Origin: Hyphomicrobiales bacterium
Lineage (GTDB): Bacteria > Pseudomonadota > Alphaproteobacteria > Rhizobiales > Rhizobiaceae
DNA length: 64,000 nucleotides
Assembly: GCA_900466875.1 (NCBI GenBank)
Contig: UBNQ01000023.1
Location: 248,001-312,000, forward strand
Direction: 5' to 3'
The translations under genes and the position numbers were made by a program. Positions 1 to 8,733 of the stretch are shown piece by piece (the stretch's first letter is position 1; each line of letters begins with the position of its first letter). Under the pieces are notes generated by a model, which searched no databases, was not told the origin of the DNA, and was given only the letters and a program-made list of their open reading frames with translations.

Positions 1-618
1 GACGCCGACGACGGCAAGCGGCGAGATCTGCCAGACGGCCTTGAGGTCGAACGCCACCGCATCCGGCGGTGCAGGACTGGATTTGTCGGCGACCGAAATC
101 GGCACCAGCGACAAGGTCATCGCGATCGAAATGATGGCGAAGAGCGCCTGTCCTTCGATGCCGACCGTGGGGATGAGATATTGCGCGAATGTAACGGAGC
201 CGAGATCGACGAAACGGTAGATCGACAGTGTTCTCGCCCGGTTTTCATTGGTTACCTTGGCGTTGATCCAGCTTTCGACGGTTGCAAACAGGCTGGCGAC
301 GGCGATGCCTGTCAGGAAGCGCAGGAACGTCCATGCAAGGGGATCGATCACCTGCGCCATGACGATGGAGCATGACGCGCCGATGGCGGCCATTGCTGCA
401 AAGGTGCGGATATGCCCGATCGATCGGAGCAGCCGCGAGACGTAGATACAACCGATGGCAAAACCGACGCTGTATCCGGCGCCGATCATGCCGATGACTG
501 TCGGCGAAAAGCCCTCTGCCGTTCCACGCAACGCAATATAGGTGCCCTGAAGCCCGTTTCCGCCGATCAGGATGCCTGCGGTGACAAGGAGGGGCACGAG
601 GGGGCGAATATGGGACAT
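1..618 (-). CDS. MFS transporter, N-terminal part (cut by window edge)
   Basis: The minus strand reads 206 codons from ATG at 618 and runs off the left edge without a stop, so only the N-terminal half is here. The translation begins MSHIRPLVPLLVTAGILI and shows alternating hydrophobic helices with short basic loops such as YVSRLLRSIGH, as in the major facilitator superfamily. The pattern, including a WINAKV stretch after the fourth helix, resembles the YcaD-type group of MFS permeases, but the substrate cannot be told. The gene is transcribed away from the DUF411 cassette. The family call is firm at superfamily level only. Confidence 0.75.
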   Translation of the reverse strand, partial: MSHIRPLVPLLVTAGILIGGNGLQGTYIALRGTAEGFSPTVIGMIGAGYSVGFAIGCIYVSRLLRSIGHIRTFAAMAAIGASCSIVMAQVIDPLAWTFLRFLTGIAVASLFATVESWINAKVTNENRARTLSIYRFVDLGSVTFAQYLIPTVGIEGQALFAIISIAMTLSLVPISVADKSSPAPPDAVAFDLKAVWQISPLAVVGV

Positions 619-758
619 GAGGGAATCTTTGCACGGGGGTGTCGCTAAGCTGTAGCGTGACGCGCATGGAAACGACAGGCCGGAAATGACTTAACCTGAC
701 TGCACCATGCGAAAACTGCGTCCGATGCAGATAGATGTGGTGTGCAGAACTCGAACGT

Positions 759-798
759 CACCCGCCCTTGGTCTGTTTTGGGCGGCCAGGGGCGGGTG
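759..798. terminator. Inverted repeat after the DUF411 gene
   Basis: CACCCGCCC at the left is matched by GGGCGGGTG at the right, a perfect 9-bp stem, with a nested CGCCC/GGGCG option inside. It lies just downstream of the minus-strand DUF411 gene. There is no T-run on either strand, so it may be a factor-dependent terminator or mRNA 3' end stabiliser rather than an intrinsic terminator. Confidence 0.4.
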
Positions 799-835
799 CT
801 GAGTACGGATATAGGTGGCGACAAGGCGACCGCCG

Positions 836-1291
836 TTAAGGTCTGATCTCCATATAGACAGACTGGCTACCGTCCTTGTTGAGGACGATCACGTCATACG
901 AGGCATCCGGGTCTTCCCCCATCCCCAATGCGCCGCTCGGCATGCCGGGAACGGCGATGCCGGTGATGTCGGGATGGTCGGCCAGAACGCGATTGACCGC
1001 TTCGAGCGGCACATGACCTTCGAAGACATAACCGTCTGCCACCGCCGTATGGCAGCTCCAGGCATCGTCCGGCACTTTGTAACTGGCCTTCAATGCGTCC
1101 ATATCCTCGACATTTTCCATGCGAAGCGCAATTCCGGACGCTGTCAGCGCCGCGGCCCATTCTTCGCAGCAGCCGCAATAGGGGCTTTTATAGACCACCA
1201 TTTCGGCGGCCATGGCGCCGGTGGCAAAAACGGAGGCAGCACTCATCAGAGTAAAGGCGAGCGATCTCGCCGCAAATTTCTGTCTGTTCAC
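836..1291 (-). CDS. DUF411 exported metal-binding protein
   Basis: A 151-residue protein with a Sec-type signal peptide (basic start, hydrophobic core, cleavage likely after AMA near residue 28). The mature N-terminus has a CGCC cluster (Cys39, Cys41, Cys42) in a thioredoxin-like YKSPYCGCCEEW context, and a second conserved patch with Cys79-His80 and His92. This arrangement defines the DUF411 family, small periplasmic proteins commonly found beside copper export and oxidase genes. It follows the His/Met/Cys-rich gene 44 bp upstream on the same strand, so the two are probably one operon. A role in periplasmic copper binding is inferred from the family and neighbour. Confidence 0.85.
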   Translation of the reverse strand: MNRQKFAARSLAFTLMSAASVFATGAMAAEMVVYKSPYCGCCEEWAAALTASGIALRMENVEDMDALKASYKVPDDAWSCHTAVADGYVFEGHVPLEAVNRVLADHPDITGIAVPGMPSGALGMGEDPDASYDVIVLNKDGSQSVYMEIRP

Positions 1292-1335
1292 GATAATCTC
1301 CTTGGATCGGCGAACGAATATCTTTGTTCGGGCGG

Positions 1336-1707
1336 TCAGGCCGCCTGCAGGTAACCGATCGGAGATTTTGGAGGAGGCGAGGGAGGCTCTTTGCGAAGCG
1401 ACGAGAAGGCGGTGTCGTCTGGAAGATTATAGCTCGGAGAAAGGAGTGGTGGAACGGCAAACGGGCCGTGCGGGAGGATGGCGGCCGTTACCGATTGCGC
1501 CTGGCAAGCCGCAAGCATGCATCCTGCCTTCGAGCACTGGGCCTCGATCTGGTGGCCGTCCATCGGCGCATGTCCGCGATGAAGGGCCATTTCCATGTGG
1601 CTGAGATGGACATGATACGATGCGGCCTGAGAATCATAAGCAACAGACCCCCGCGCCACAAAAAGCGCGGCCAGCAGCATCAGCATGACCCGGACAAACT
1701 TGACCAT
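1336..1707 (-). CDS. Small exported His/Met/Cys-rich protein, likely copper-related
   Basis: I start this 123-residue protein at the ATG giving MVKFVRVMLMLLAALFVARG, because that residue run is a textbook signal peptide; a longer reading frame upstream adds only low-complexity basic sequence. The mature part is rich in metal ligands: His32, His34, His37, His43, His46, His52, several Met, and Cys58, Cys63, Cys68. The C-terminus is proline-rich. I do not recognise a named family; DUF2946-like copper proteins have a similar layout. It is the first gene of a probable pair with the DUF411 gene. The open frame extends upstream towards aspS on the other strand without a supporting start. Confidence 0.6.
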   Translation of the reverse strand: MVKFVRVMLMLLAALFVARGSVAYDSQAASYHVHLSHMEMALHRGHAPMDGHQIEAQCSKAGCMLAACQAQSVTAAILPHGPFAVPPLLSPSYNLPDDTAFSSLRKEPPSPPPKSPIGYLQAA

Positions 1708-1954
1708 GGATCTATCATCGCACCGTCGGCTTCGATAATGAAGACGCGAGCAAAGAGACATAAGCACGCAGCCGGAAGGTGGCGTAAAGGTCCGCGATTT
1801 CCGACTATCATGTGCTAAGCAATCCTGCTGAGCCATTGCAACCTTGACAAATCGGAGCGCACATGCGCTTTTCGCGCCGATTTTCCATGCGATCGGCGGC
1901 CGTGCCTTGCACGCCATAAAAGCCGTTCCCAAGCATCAGTCCAGGATTGAAGTC

Positions 1955-3745
1955 ATGCATCGTTACCGCAGCCACACCTGTGCAGCCCTCCGCAAGTCGG
2001 ATGTCGGCTCCAATGTCCGCATCTCCGGCTGGGTCCACCGTGTACGAGATCATGGCGGCGTCCTGTTCGTCGACCTTCGCGACCATTACGGCATGACCCA
2101 GGTCGTCTGCGACCCGGACAGCCCTGCCTTCAAGACGGCCGAAGTCGTGCGCGGCGAATGGGTCATCCGCATCGACGGCACCGTCAAGGCGCGCTCGGAA
2201 GATACCGTCAACAAGACCATGGCGACCGGTGAAATCGAACTTTACGCCAGGGAAATCGAGGTTCTGTCGGCCGCCAAGGAACTGCCGCTGCCGGTGTTCG
2301 GCGAGCCGGAATATCCGGAAGACGTGCGCCTGAAGTACCGCTTCCTCGACCTGCGCCGCGAAACCCTGCACAAGAACATCGTCAAGCGCACCCAGATCAT
2401 CGCCGCCATGCGCCGCGAGATGACCATCGGCGGCTTTACCGAATATTCGACGCCGATCCTGACCGCATCCTCGCCGGAAGGCGCGCGCGACTTTCTCGTG
2501 CCGAGCCGCATCCATCCCGGCAAGTTCTTCGCGCTGCCGCAGGCGCCGCAGCAATACAAGCAGCTGATGATGGTTGCCGGTTTCGACCGTTATTTCCAGA
2601 TCGCGCCCTGCTTCCGTGACGAAGACCCGCGCGCCGATCGCCTGCCGGGCGAATTCTACCAGCTCGACCTCGAAATGAGTTTCGTGACCCAGGAAGAAGT
2701 ATGGGAAACGATGGAGCCGGTCATGCGCGGCATCTTCGAAGAATTCGCAGAAGGCAAGCCGGTCACCAAGGAATTCCCGCGTATTCCGTATGACGTCGCG
2801 ATCCGTAAGTATGGCTCCGACAAGCCGGACCTGCGCAACCCGATCGAAATGGAAGCCGTCACCGAACATTTTGCCGGCTCCGGCTTCAAGGTGTTTGCCG
2901 GCATGATCGCCTCCAACCCCAAGGTTGAAATCTGGGCGATCCCGGCCAAGACCGGCGGCAGCCGTGCATTCTGCGACCGCATGAACGCCTGGGCACAGCA
3001 GCAGGGTCAGCCGGGCCTCGGCTACATCTTCTGGAAGGAAGAAGACGGCAAGATCGCCGGTTCCGGTCCGCTTGCCAAGAACATCGGCGAAGAGCGCACC
3101 GAAGCCGTTCGCATCCAGCTCGGTCTGGAAGCGGGCGATGCCTGTTTCTTCGTCGCCGGCGAACCGGAAAAGTTCTACAAGTTCGCAGGCGAAGCCCGTA
3201 ACCGCGCTGCCGACGAACTGGGTCTGTCCAACAAGGACCAGTTCGCGCTGTGCTGGATCGTCGACTTCCCGTTCTTCGAATACAACGAAGAAGACAAGAA
3301 GATCGATTTCGCCCATAACCCGTTCTCGATGCCGCAAGGCGGCCTCGACGCACTGGAAAACCAGGATCCGCTGACGATCAAGGCCTACCAGTACGACATG
3401 GTCTGCAACGGTTTCGAAATCGCCTCGGGATCGATCCGTAACCAGCTTCCGGAAGTCATGGTCAAGGCTTTTGAAATGGTCGGCCTCAGCCAGCAGGACG
3501 TGGAAGATCGCTTTGGCGGCCTCTACCGCGCCTTCCAGTACGGCGCACCTCCGCACGGCGGCATGGCAGCCGGCGTCGACCGCGTCGTCATGTTGCTGAC
3601 CGGTGCCAAGAACCTGCGCGAAATCACGCTGTTCCCGATGAACCAGCAGGCACAGGACCTTCTGATGGGCGCGCCCTCGGAAGCCACCCCGACCCAGCTG
3701 CGCGAACTGGCGATCCGCCCGATCCCGCCGGTGAAGAAGGACTGA
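1955..3745 (+). CDS. aspS: Aspartyl-tRNA synthetase
   Basis: A 596-residue class II synthetase charging tRNA-Asp. The N-terminal OB-fold anticodon-binding domain (about 1-110) is followed by the catalytic core with motif 2 ([15 protein letters not shown]), the bacterial GAD insertion domain, and motif 3 ([14 protein letters not shown]). I chose the ATG giving [13 protein letters not shown], which matches the usual bacterial start; an in-frame ATG 37 codons earlier adds a non-homologous leader. The residue equivalent to Leu30 of the E. coli enzyme is His33, the state reported for non-discriminating enzymes that also make Asp-tRNA-Asn. The residue facing E. coli Lys81 is Asp83. A terminator-like hairpin follows the stop. 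Confidence 0.96.
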   Translation: MHRYRSHTCAALRKSDVGSNVRISGWVHRVRDHGGVLFVDLRDHYGMTQVVCDPDSPAFKTAEVVRGEWVIRIDGTVKARSEDTVNKTMATGEIELYAREIEVLSAAKELPLPVFGEPEYPEDVRLKYRFLDLRRETLHKNIVKRTQIIAAMRREMTIGGFTEYSTPILTASSPEGARDFLVPSRIHPGKFFALPQAPQQYKQLMMVAGFDRYFQIAPCFRDEDPRADRLPGEFYQLDLEMSFVTQEEVWETMEPVMRGIFEEFAEGKPVTKEFPRIPYDVAIRKYGSDKPDLRNPIEMEAVTEHFAGSGFKVFAGMIASNPKVEIWAIPAKTGGSRAFCDRMNAWAQQQGQPGLGYIFWKEEDGKIAGSGPLAKNIGEERTEAVRIQLGLEAGDACFFVAGEPEKFYKFAGEARNRAADELGLSNKDQFALCWIVDFPFFEYNEEDKKIDFAHNPFSMPQGGLDALENQDPLTIKAYQYDMVCNGFEIASGSIRNQLPEVMVKAFEMVGLSQQDVEDRFGGLYRAFQYGAPPHGGMAAGVDRVVMLLTGAKNLREITLFPMNQQAQDLLMGAPSEATPTQLRELAIRPIPPVKKD

Positions 3746-3782
3746 TTCCAGTCCCCCAGTTGTCAATTATCAAGCAATTTCG

Positions 3783-3807
3783 ACGGCGGCCCCAGGGTCG
3801 CCGTTTT
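3783..3807 (+). terminator. Intrinsic terminator after aspS
   Basis: ACGGCG and CGCCGT form a stem around a GC-rich loop, followed by TTTT. It sits about 40 bp past the aspS stop and before the chemoreceptor gene. Confidence 0.6.
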
Positions 3808-3817
3808 GCATGGGCGT

Positions 3818-3845
3818 GCAATGCAAAGTTGCATTGCTGCAATGC
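3818..3845. repeat. GCAATGC inverted and direct repeats upstream of the chemoreceptor
   Basis: GCAATGCAA, a 2-nt gap, then TTGCATTGC form a perfect 9-bp palindrome (3818-3837). A third copy of TGCAATGC follows at once (3838-3845). The cluster lies about 100 bp before the chemoreceptor start. The short loop makes a hairpin unlikely and a protein-binding site more likely; no regulator is identified. Confidence 0.45.
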
Positions 3846-3941
3846 GAAATTGGGAGCAACTTTTAGTCTTCCGGTTGAGATTTATTTAAACCCTGACAGG
3901 CATTTATCCGCGGCATATTCATTTGCCTCGGGATACATGAC

Positions 3942-6047
3942 TTGGTCTTCTTTTCTAATCTTCGAATCTCCCATCGCGTGCTGCTGCTCGCCATCCTGGC
4001 TTTGGTCGGCATCGTCGCGATCGCGGTGATCTTTCTTGGTCAACGGCAGATCGAGGCAGGATATCGAGCCAGTGCGGATGCATTGACGGAGAGGCAGGCA
4101 GAGGTTTCGATGCTTTCCGCCGGCGTCAGCGACAGCCTGCTTTGGGAACAGTATTTCCTGTTGAACAAGGATATCGGAGCCGTCGAGAAGTTTCAGGCAG
4201 CGATTGCCGACGTTCATGCCAAGCTCGATGGCCTGACGTCTTCGGCAAGCGGTGATCTAGCCGGTCAGCTAAACCGGCTGGGCGAGGGGCTAGCCGCCTA
4301 CGAAACGGCATTCGCGGTGCTGGTAAAAGACAATCAGGAACTGGGTCTCGACCAGAACAGCGGTCTTCAAGGCGCCATGCGTTCGGCCGTCCACTCGGTT
4401 GAGGAGCGCCTGCAGGCGGTCGAGGATATCGGCATTCGCGCCAGCATGTTGATGATGCGCCGCCACGAGAAGGATTTTATCCTTCGTCGGGATGCCGGCT
4501 ATCTCGAAAAGCATGCCGCCGAAGCCGAGACTTTCACGGCACTGGTCAAGCAGGCTTTTCGTCCGGGAGCGCAGCGCAGCCGCGTCATGGACGGACTGGA
4601 AGTGTATCGCATGGCCTTCAAACTCTATGTCGAAGGCAGCTTGAAGGAAGTGAAGTCGGAAGAAGATGTTTCTGCCACCTATCGCGCGCTGGAGCCACAG
4701 GTGGCGGCAGTCCGCGCAGCCTATGAAACGCAGCGGGCGGAAACGCTCGCCGAAAACGAGATGGTCGCCAGGCGCAATCTCATTGTCGTCGCCGCACTTT
4801 TTCTGGGCGCCATTGCCACGCTGATCGCGGGCGTGTGGCTGATCGGGCGTTCCATCACGGGTCCGGTCGTTGCCATGACCGGAGCCATGCGCAGGCTGGC
4901 GGACGGCCAGACGGATATCACCATCCCGGCGCTGCATTGTCGCAACGAATTCGGTGCCATGGCCGAAGCACTCGATACGTTCCGCGAGGCGGCCATGGCC
5001 AATCGAAGGCTTGAGCAGGAGGCTGTGGAAGCTCGCACGAATGCCGAGATGGAACGCAGGCGCATGCATGAGGAGGCGGAAGCCGAGGCACGCCGGATGC
5101 TGCAACAGGCAACGCGCGGCCTAGCTGCCGGTCTGCATCGGTTGGCGGAGGGTGACCTTTCTTTCACGCTGTCCGAACCCTTCGCGCCCGATTTCGAGGC
5201 CCTGCGCAACGACCTCAACCAGACGGTGGCGCGCCTTGCCGATGTTATGGCCGAGATTGCGCATGCCAGCGGTTCGATCGAAGGCGGAAGCCGGGAGATT
5301 GCAGGCAGTGCCGACGATCTGTCTCGCCGCACGGAACAGCAGGCCGCGTCACTTGAGGAGACCGCCGCGGCTCTCGACGAGATTACCGCCAATGTCGGCA
5401 ATTCCTCGCGTCGTTCGCAGGAAGCACACAATCTTGCAAGCGTCGCGAACAAGGCGGCGAAGCAGACAAGCGACCTTGTCGCCAATGCATTGGATGCCAT
5501 GCATCGTATCGAAGGGTCTTCCGCAAGAATTTCCGGCATTATCGGTGTGATCGACGAGATCGCGTTCCAGACCAACCTTCTGGCGTTGAATGCCGGTGTC
5601 GAGGCGGCGAGGGCAGGGGATGCGGGCCGTGGCTTTGCGGTCGTCGCACAGGAGGTGCGCGCACTCGCCAGCCGCTCGGCCGACGCCGCACGCGAGATCA
5701 AGCAGCTCATCCAAGTCTCGGCAGACGAAGTGAAGGATGGTGTCCGTTCTGTCCGCGATACCGGCGAAGCTCTGACCGGGATCAGCGGCCACATCGAGGC
5801 AATCAATGTTCAGGTGGAGGCGATCGCGGTGTCCGCAAGGGAGCAGTCGGTCGGACTTGGCGAGATCAACAGCGCCGTCAATCTCCTTGATCAGGGGACC
5901 CAGCAGAACGCGGCAATGGTCGAGGAAAACAATGCGGCCAGTGCGCTTTTGATGACCGAGGCTCAGAGATTGCGCGAACTCGTTGGCATGTTCCGGCTTG
6001 CTCACCAGAGCCCGGGCAAGCAACAGTTGGACAGAAGCGCAGCCTGA
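3942..6047 (+). CDS. Methyl-accepting chemotaxis protein with HBM-like sensor domain
   Basis: A 701-residue chemoreceptor. Transmembrane helix 1 spans about 12-34 and helix 2 about 279-301, enclosing a helical periplasmic domain whose [11 protein letters not shown] motif (173-183) is typical of HBM (helical bimodular) sensors for small organic ligands. A HAMP domain follows, then a second HAMP-like stretch, then the MCP signalling coiled coil with the conserved tip [20 protein letters not shown]. No C-terminal CheR-binding pentapeptide is seen. The start is a TTG: there is no in-frame ATG or GTG between an upstream stop at 3894 and this codon, and the hydrophobic N-terminus begins at once. 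The ligand is unknown. It is isolated from other chemotaxis genes here. Confidence 0.9.
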   Translation: MVFFSNLRISHRVLLLAILALVGIVAIAVIFLGQRQIEAGYRASADALTERQAEVSMLSAGVSDSLLWEQYFLLNKDIGAVEKFQAAIADVHAKLDGLTSSASGDLAGQLNRLGEGLAAYETAFAVLVKDNQELGLDQNSGLQGAMRSAVHSVEERLQAVEDIGIRASMLMMRRHEKDFILRRDAGYLEKHAAEAETFTALVKQAFRPGAQRSRVMDGLEVYRMAFKLYVEGSLKEVKSEEDVSATYRALEPQVAAVRAAYETQRAETLAENEMVARRNLIVVAALFLGAIATLIAGVWLIGRSITGPVVAMTGAMRRLADGQTDITIPALHCRNEFGAMAEALDTFREAAMANRRLEQEAVEARTNAEMERRRMHEEAEAEARRMLQQATRGLAAGLHRLAEGDLSFTLSEPFAPDFEALRNDLNQTVARLADVMAEIAHASGSIEGGSREIAGSADDLSRRTEQQAASLEETAAALDEITANVGNSSRRSQEAHNLASVANKAAKQTSDLVANALDAMHRIEGSSARISGIIGVIDEIAFQTNLLALNAGVEAARAGDAGRGFAVVAQEVRALASRSADAAREIKQLIQVSADEVKDGVRSVRDTGEALTGISGHIEAINVQVEAIAVSAREQSVGLGEINSAVNLLDQGTQQNAAMVEENNAASALLMTEAQRLRELVGMFRLAHQSPGKQQLDRSAA

Positions 6048-6223
6048 CGGAGTGGAACTTTGAGCCGACCTTCAGCCTGACCGGAATTGCCCGTCCGGAC
6101 GGGACCATATGTATTGCTTCGGCTTTGCCGCAGTTTTCGCCACAATTAAGGCAAGTAAAAAGACGGAACCATCTTGGCTGGACCGGGTTGTTACCCCCAG
6201 CAATTAGCTCAGGGAGAAGCAAT

Positions 6224-6559
6224 ATGCGCAAGTTCACGATGGCCGCAACCGCGGCATTTCTCGCTCTGTCGGCTTCGGCCTATGCGCAGAGCACCGTCAT
6301 CATCCAGCAGGAACCGACCGATCCGGTGGTTACACATTCGGCCGGCCCATTGCCCGGCGAAGTCCGCACCTATGTGATGGAGCAGGAGCCGGTTGAATCC
6401 ATCCCTTATGAAGGCGACGTGCTTGTCGGTCGGGTACTGCCCGATACCGTGGAAGTCCGGCCGGTTCAGGGATATGACAATTACGGCTATACGATCGTCA
6501 ATGAGCGTCGTGTGATCGTCGATCCCCAGACCCATACCGTGATCCAGGTTCTCGAGTAA
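6224..6559 (+). CDS. DUF1236 exported protein
   Basis: A 111-residue protein begun at the ATG giving MRKFTMAATAAFLALSASAY, preceded by AGGGAGAAG; the earlier in-frame ATG lacks a signal peptide. Cleavage after AYA near residue 20 is likely. The C-terminal half matches the DUF1236 pattern (NERRVIVDPQTHTVIQVL), a short module common in exported rhizobial proteins and of unknown function. It is monocistronic, between the chemoreceptor and two convergent small membrane genes. Confidence 0.8.
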   Translation: MRKFTMAATAAFLALSASAYAQSTVIIQQEPTDPVVTHSAGPLPGEVRTYVMEQEPVESIPYEGDVLVGRVLPDTVEVRPVQGYDNYGYTIVNERRVIVDPQTHTVIQVLE

Positions 6560-6593
6560 TCGACAAGTCACGTCAAGATTTTACATTGAAAAA

Positions 6594-6625
6594 AAGGTCG
6601 GGGTGCACTTAGCGGCTCCGACCTT
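6594..6625 (-). terminator. Intrinsic terminator of the small membrane gene pair
   Basis: AAGGTCGG and CCGACCTT form a perfect 8-bp stem. On the minus strand the hairpin is followed by a run of seven T (the A-run at 6589-6595). It overlaps the stop region of the 37-residue gene. On the plus strand there is no T-run. Confidence 0.7.
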
Positions 6626-6722
6626 CTCTAATTATGGATCGCGCGAGAAAAAGGCATGCAACGCCAATGAGCAGCCCGCCGACCGGTGTAATCAGAATAG
6701 AAATTATCTGCATCGAGCTCAT
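6609..6722 (-). CDS. 37-residue single-span membrane peptide
   Basis: A 38-codon frame reading [20 protein letters not shown] and continuing with a second hydrophobic stretch and a basic tail (REGRSR). Its ATG overlaps the TGA of the upstream 81-residue membrane gene in an ATGA arrangement, the usual sign of translational coupling, and its stop falls in the left part of a good intrinsic terminator for this strand. These three facts support it being a real short gene. I know no family for it. It could be a partner or regulator of the upstream membrane protein; that is inference. Confidence 0.5.
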   Translation of the reverse strand: MSSMQIISILITPVGGLLIGVACLFLARSIIREGRSR

Positions 6723-6964
6723 GGTCGCAATCCTCTGAGAACTGTGCTCGCTAGATAATGTAAGATGAACGCCCCTCCAAAGCAAATACTGCTCATCAAC
6801 AGCAGCAGTCTGGTAATTCCTATTGGCCCGTAAAGGCCGGAAAATAATGGCGCCAGCCCGCCAACGGCAAATACCGCGATCGCGATGCCGTTCATGAACG
6901 TGGCCAGCAATTTCAACCGCTCATTGTTCACCAGTTTCCGCTGCGCATCCTCATCCATCAGCAT
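6719..6964 (-). CDS. Small two-helix membrane protein, unknown function
   Basis: An 81-residue protein with a hydrophilic N-terminus ([18 protein letters not shown]) and two predicted membrane helices at about 22-43 and 50-74. The layout, with Asn-Glu-Arg-Leu-Lys-Leu before the first helix, recurs in short amino-acid-transporter-like or stress-associated rhizobial membrane proteins, but I cannot name a family. It probably forms an operon with the overlapping 37-residue peptide. The start could also be the second methionine. Confidence 0.6.
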   Translation of the reverse strand: MLMDEDAQRKLVNNERLKLLATFMNGIAIAVFAVGGLAPLFSGLYGPIGITRLLLLMSSICFGGAFILHYLASTVLRGLRP

Positions 6965-7024
6965 TCCCCCGAAAGCCTATTCCGATCCTATCGAAAAAGC
7001 CGGGCTGGCTGAAGTCTCGCAGAC

Positions 7025-7052
7025 TTGGCATATGTTCAGATCCCCGCTATAG
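7025..7052 (+). promoter_or_regulatory. Predicted sigma-70-type promoter of the SulP gene
   Basis: TTGGCA and CTATAG are separated by 16 bp. Transcription from here would give a leader of about 130 nt before the chosen SulP start, covering the two hairpins described next. Confidence 0.4.
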
Positions 7053-7068
7053 CTCGCCGACCACAAGG

Positions 7069-7116
7069 ACTCGGGTGAAACTCCCGGGTGGCTCTTCCGG
7101 CCGCCGATCCGCCGGA
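7069..7116 (+). promoter_or_regulatory. Folded leader of the SulP gene (possible sul-type cis-regulatory RNA)
   Basis: Two hairpins stand side by side: ACTCGGG pairing with CCCGGGT around a TGAAACT loop (7069-7089), and TCCGGC pairing with GCCGGA (7096-7116). Both lie inside the long frame that could be read from GTG at 7075, which argues that this stretch is leader RNA and not coding. A conserved alphaproteobacterial RNA motif called sul1 is known upstream of sulphate-type transporters; whether this is a member needs a covariance-model search. Confidence 0.4.
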
Positions 7117-7188
7117 CAACGCAAAGCATCAGCCGTTTTCACACCCCGGATATTTCCTGCGGCGATGCGCGAATGTGTGCGATTTTCC

Positions 7189-8676
7189 ATGACCAGTTTT
7201 ACCAATTACCGCCGCGAGTGGTTTTCCAATATCCGTGGCGATGTGCTGTCGGGCATTGTCGTCGCTCTTGCCCTGATCCCTGAAGCAGTGGGTTTCTCCG
7301 TCATTGCCGGCGTCGATCCTAAAGTGGGGCTGTTTGCGTCCGTCGCTATTGCCTGCACCACGGCCATTACCGGCGGTCGCCCCGCGATGATTTCGGCAGC
7401 GACCGCAGCCACGGCAGTTCTCATGGGGCCGCTGGTGAAGGAACACGGTATCGAATATCTGTTCGCTGCCACGCTTTTGATGGGCGTGCTGCAGATCGTT
7501 GCCGGCATTCTGAAGCTCGGCCGGCTGATGCGCTTCGTGTCGAAATCGGTGATGACCGGTTTCGTCAATTCACTGGCGGTCCTGATCTTCACGGCGCAGT
7601 TGCCGCAGCTGATCGGTGTGCCCACCATCACCTATCCGCTGATCGCGCTGGCGCTCGCGGTGATCTACCTCTTTCCCTACCTGACCAAGGCCGTCCCGTC
7701 GCCGCTGGTGGCGATTGTCGTGGTGACGATCGTGACGCTGAGTTTCGGCATCGATGTCCGCACCGTTGCCGATCTCGGCGAAATGCCGACTGCACTGCCA
7801 ATCTTTGCGCTGCCAATGGTGCCGCTGACCTTCGAGACGCTGCAGATCATCTTTCCCTATTCGCTGGCGCTCGCTGCCGTCGGCCTGCTCGAATCACTGC
7901 TGACGGCGCAGATCGTCGACGACATGACGGATACGGTCAGCAGCAAGAGCCGCGAATGCGTCGGGCAGGGGACCGGCAACATCGTGTCAGGCCTGTTCGG
8001 CGGCATGGGCGGCTGCGCGATGATCGGCCAGTCGGTGATCAACGTGTCCTCGGGCGGTCGCGGACGTCTGTCCACCTTCGTCGCGGGTGCCTTCCTGCTG
8101 GTCCTGCTGCTGGTGCTTGACGATATCCTGCGCATCGTCCCGGTTGCGGCCTTGGTTGCGATCATGATCATGGTGTCGATCGGCACGTTTTCGTGGAAGT
8201 CGATCGTCGATCTGAAACGGCATCCCGGCACGTCATCCATCGTCATGCTGGCGACCGTCGCAGTCGTACTCTTCACCCATGACCTGTCGAAGGGCGTGAT
8301 CGTCGGCGTGCTGCTGTCCGGCGTGTTTTTCGCCGGAAAGGTGGCGCGCATGTTCAAGGTTGTGTCTCGAAGCACCGCGGATGGTGCGTTGCGAACCTAC
8401 GAAGTCGAAGGCCAGGTTTTCTTCGCCTCGACCCACTCCCTGCTTCAGGCCTTCGACTTCGAGGAGAAGATCGAGCGCGTGGCGATCGATGTCAGCCGCG
8501 CCCATCTCTGGGATATTTCGGCGGTCGACGCACTGGATCAGGTGGTGCTGAAATTCCGCCGACGTGGCGTGGACGTCGAGGTTAGGGGCGCCAATGAAGC
8601 GAGCGCCAGCATGATCGACCGCTTCGCGCTGCACGACAAGGAGCACGCTTCGCTCGCGGCGTCCCCGGCGCACTGA
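7189..8676 (+). CDS. SulP/SLC26-family anion transporter with STAS domain
   Basis: A 495-residue inner-membrane protein. The membrane part (about 15-385) has the SulP core pattern, including [20 protein letters not shown] in the first helices and [15 protein letters not shown] later. The C-terminal 400-485 region is a STAS domain, though its usual phosphorylatable Ser/Thr is not obvious. SulP proteins carry sulphate, bicarbonate, molybdate or dicarboxylates; the substrate here is unknown. I start at the ATG giving [11 protein letters not shown], since homologues begin this way; in-frame GTG and ATG codons upstream would translate the hairpin leader. No strong ribosome-binding site is seen before any of them. 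A terminator follows the stop. Confidence 0.88.
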   Translation: MTSFTNYRREWFSNIRGDVLSGIVVALALIPEAVGFSVIAGVDPKVGLFASVAIACTTAITGGRPAMISAATAATAVLMGPLVKEHGIEYLFAATLLMGVLQIVAGILKLGRLMRFVSKSVMTGFVNSLAVLIFTAQLPQLIGVPTITYPLIALALAVIYLFPYLTKAVPSPLVAIVVVTIVTLSFGIDVRTVADLGEMPTALPIFALPMVPLTFETLQIIFPYSLALAAVGLLESLLTAQIVDDMTDTVSSKSRECVGQGTGNIVSGLFGGMGGCAMIGQSVINVSSGGRGRLSTFVAGAFLLVLLLVLDDILRIVPVAALVAIMIMVSIGTFSWKSIVDLKRHPGTSSIVMLATVAVVLFTHDLSKGVIVGVLLSGVFFAGKVARMFKVVSRSTADGALRTYEVEGQVFFASTHSLLQAFDFEEKIERVAIDVSRAHLWDISAVDALDQVVLKFRRRGVDVEVRGANEASASMIDRFALHDKEHASLAASPAH

Positions 8677-8683
8677 CAAAAAG

Positions 8684-8711
8684 AAAGCCCGGCAGGTGAC
8701 TGCCGGGCTTT
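8684..8711. terminator. Bidirectional terminator between SulP gene and the convergent gene
   Basis: AAAGCCCGGCA and TGCCGGGCTTT form a perfect 11-bp stem with a 6-nt loop, flanked by A-rich sequence on the left and T-rich sequence on the right, so it can serve both convergent genes. Confidence 0.85.
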
Positions 8712-8733
8712 TGATTTTCTGAGGCAAGCGATC

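Noticed and set aside
1808-3766. A 652-codon open frame on the minus strand opposite aspS
   Set aside because: It mirrors the aspS gene, has no domain or membrane signal, and reflects the codon bias of the true gene.
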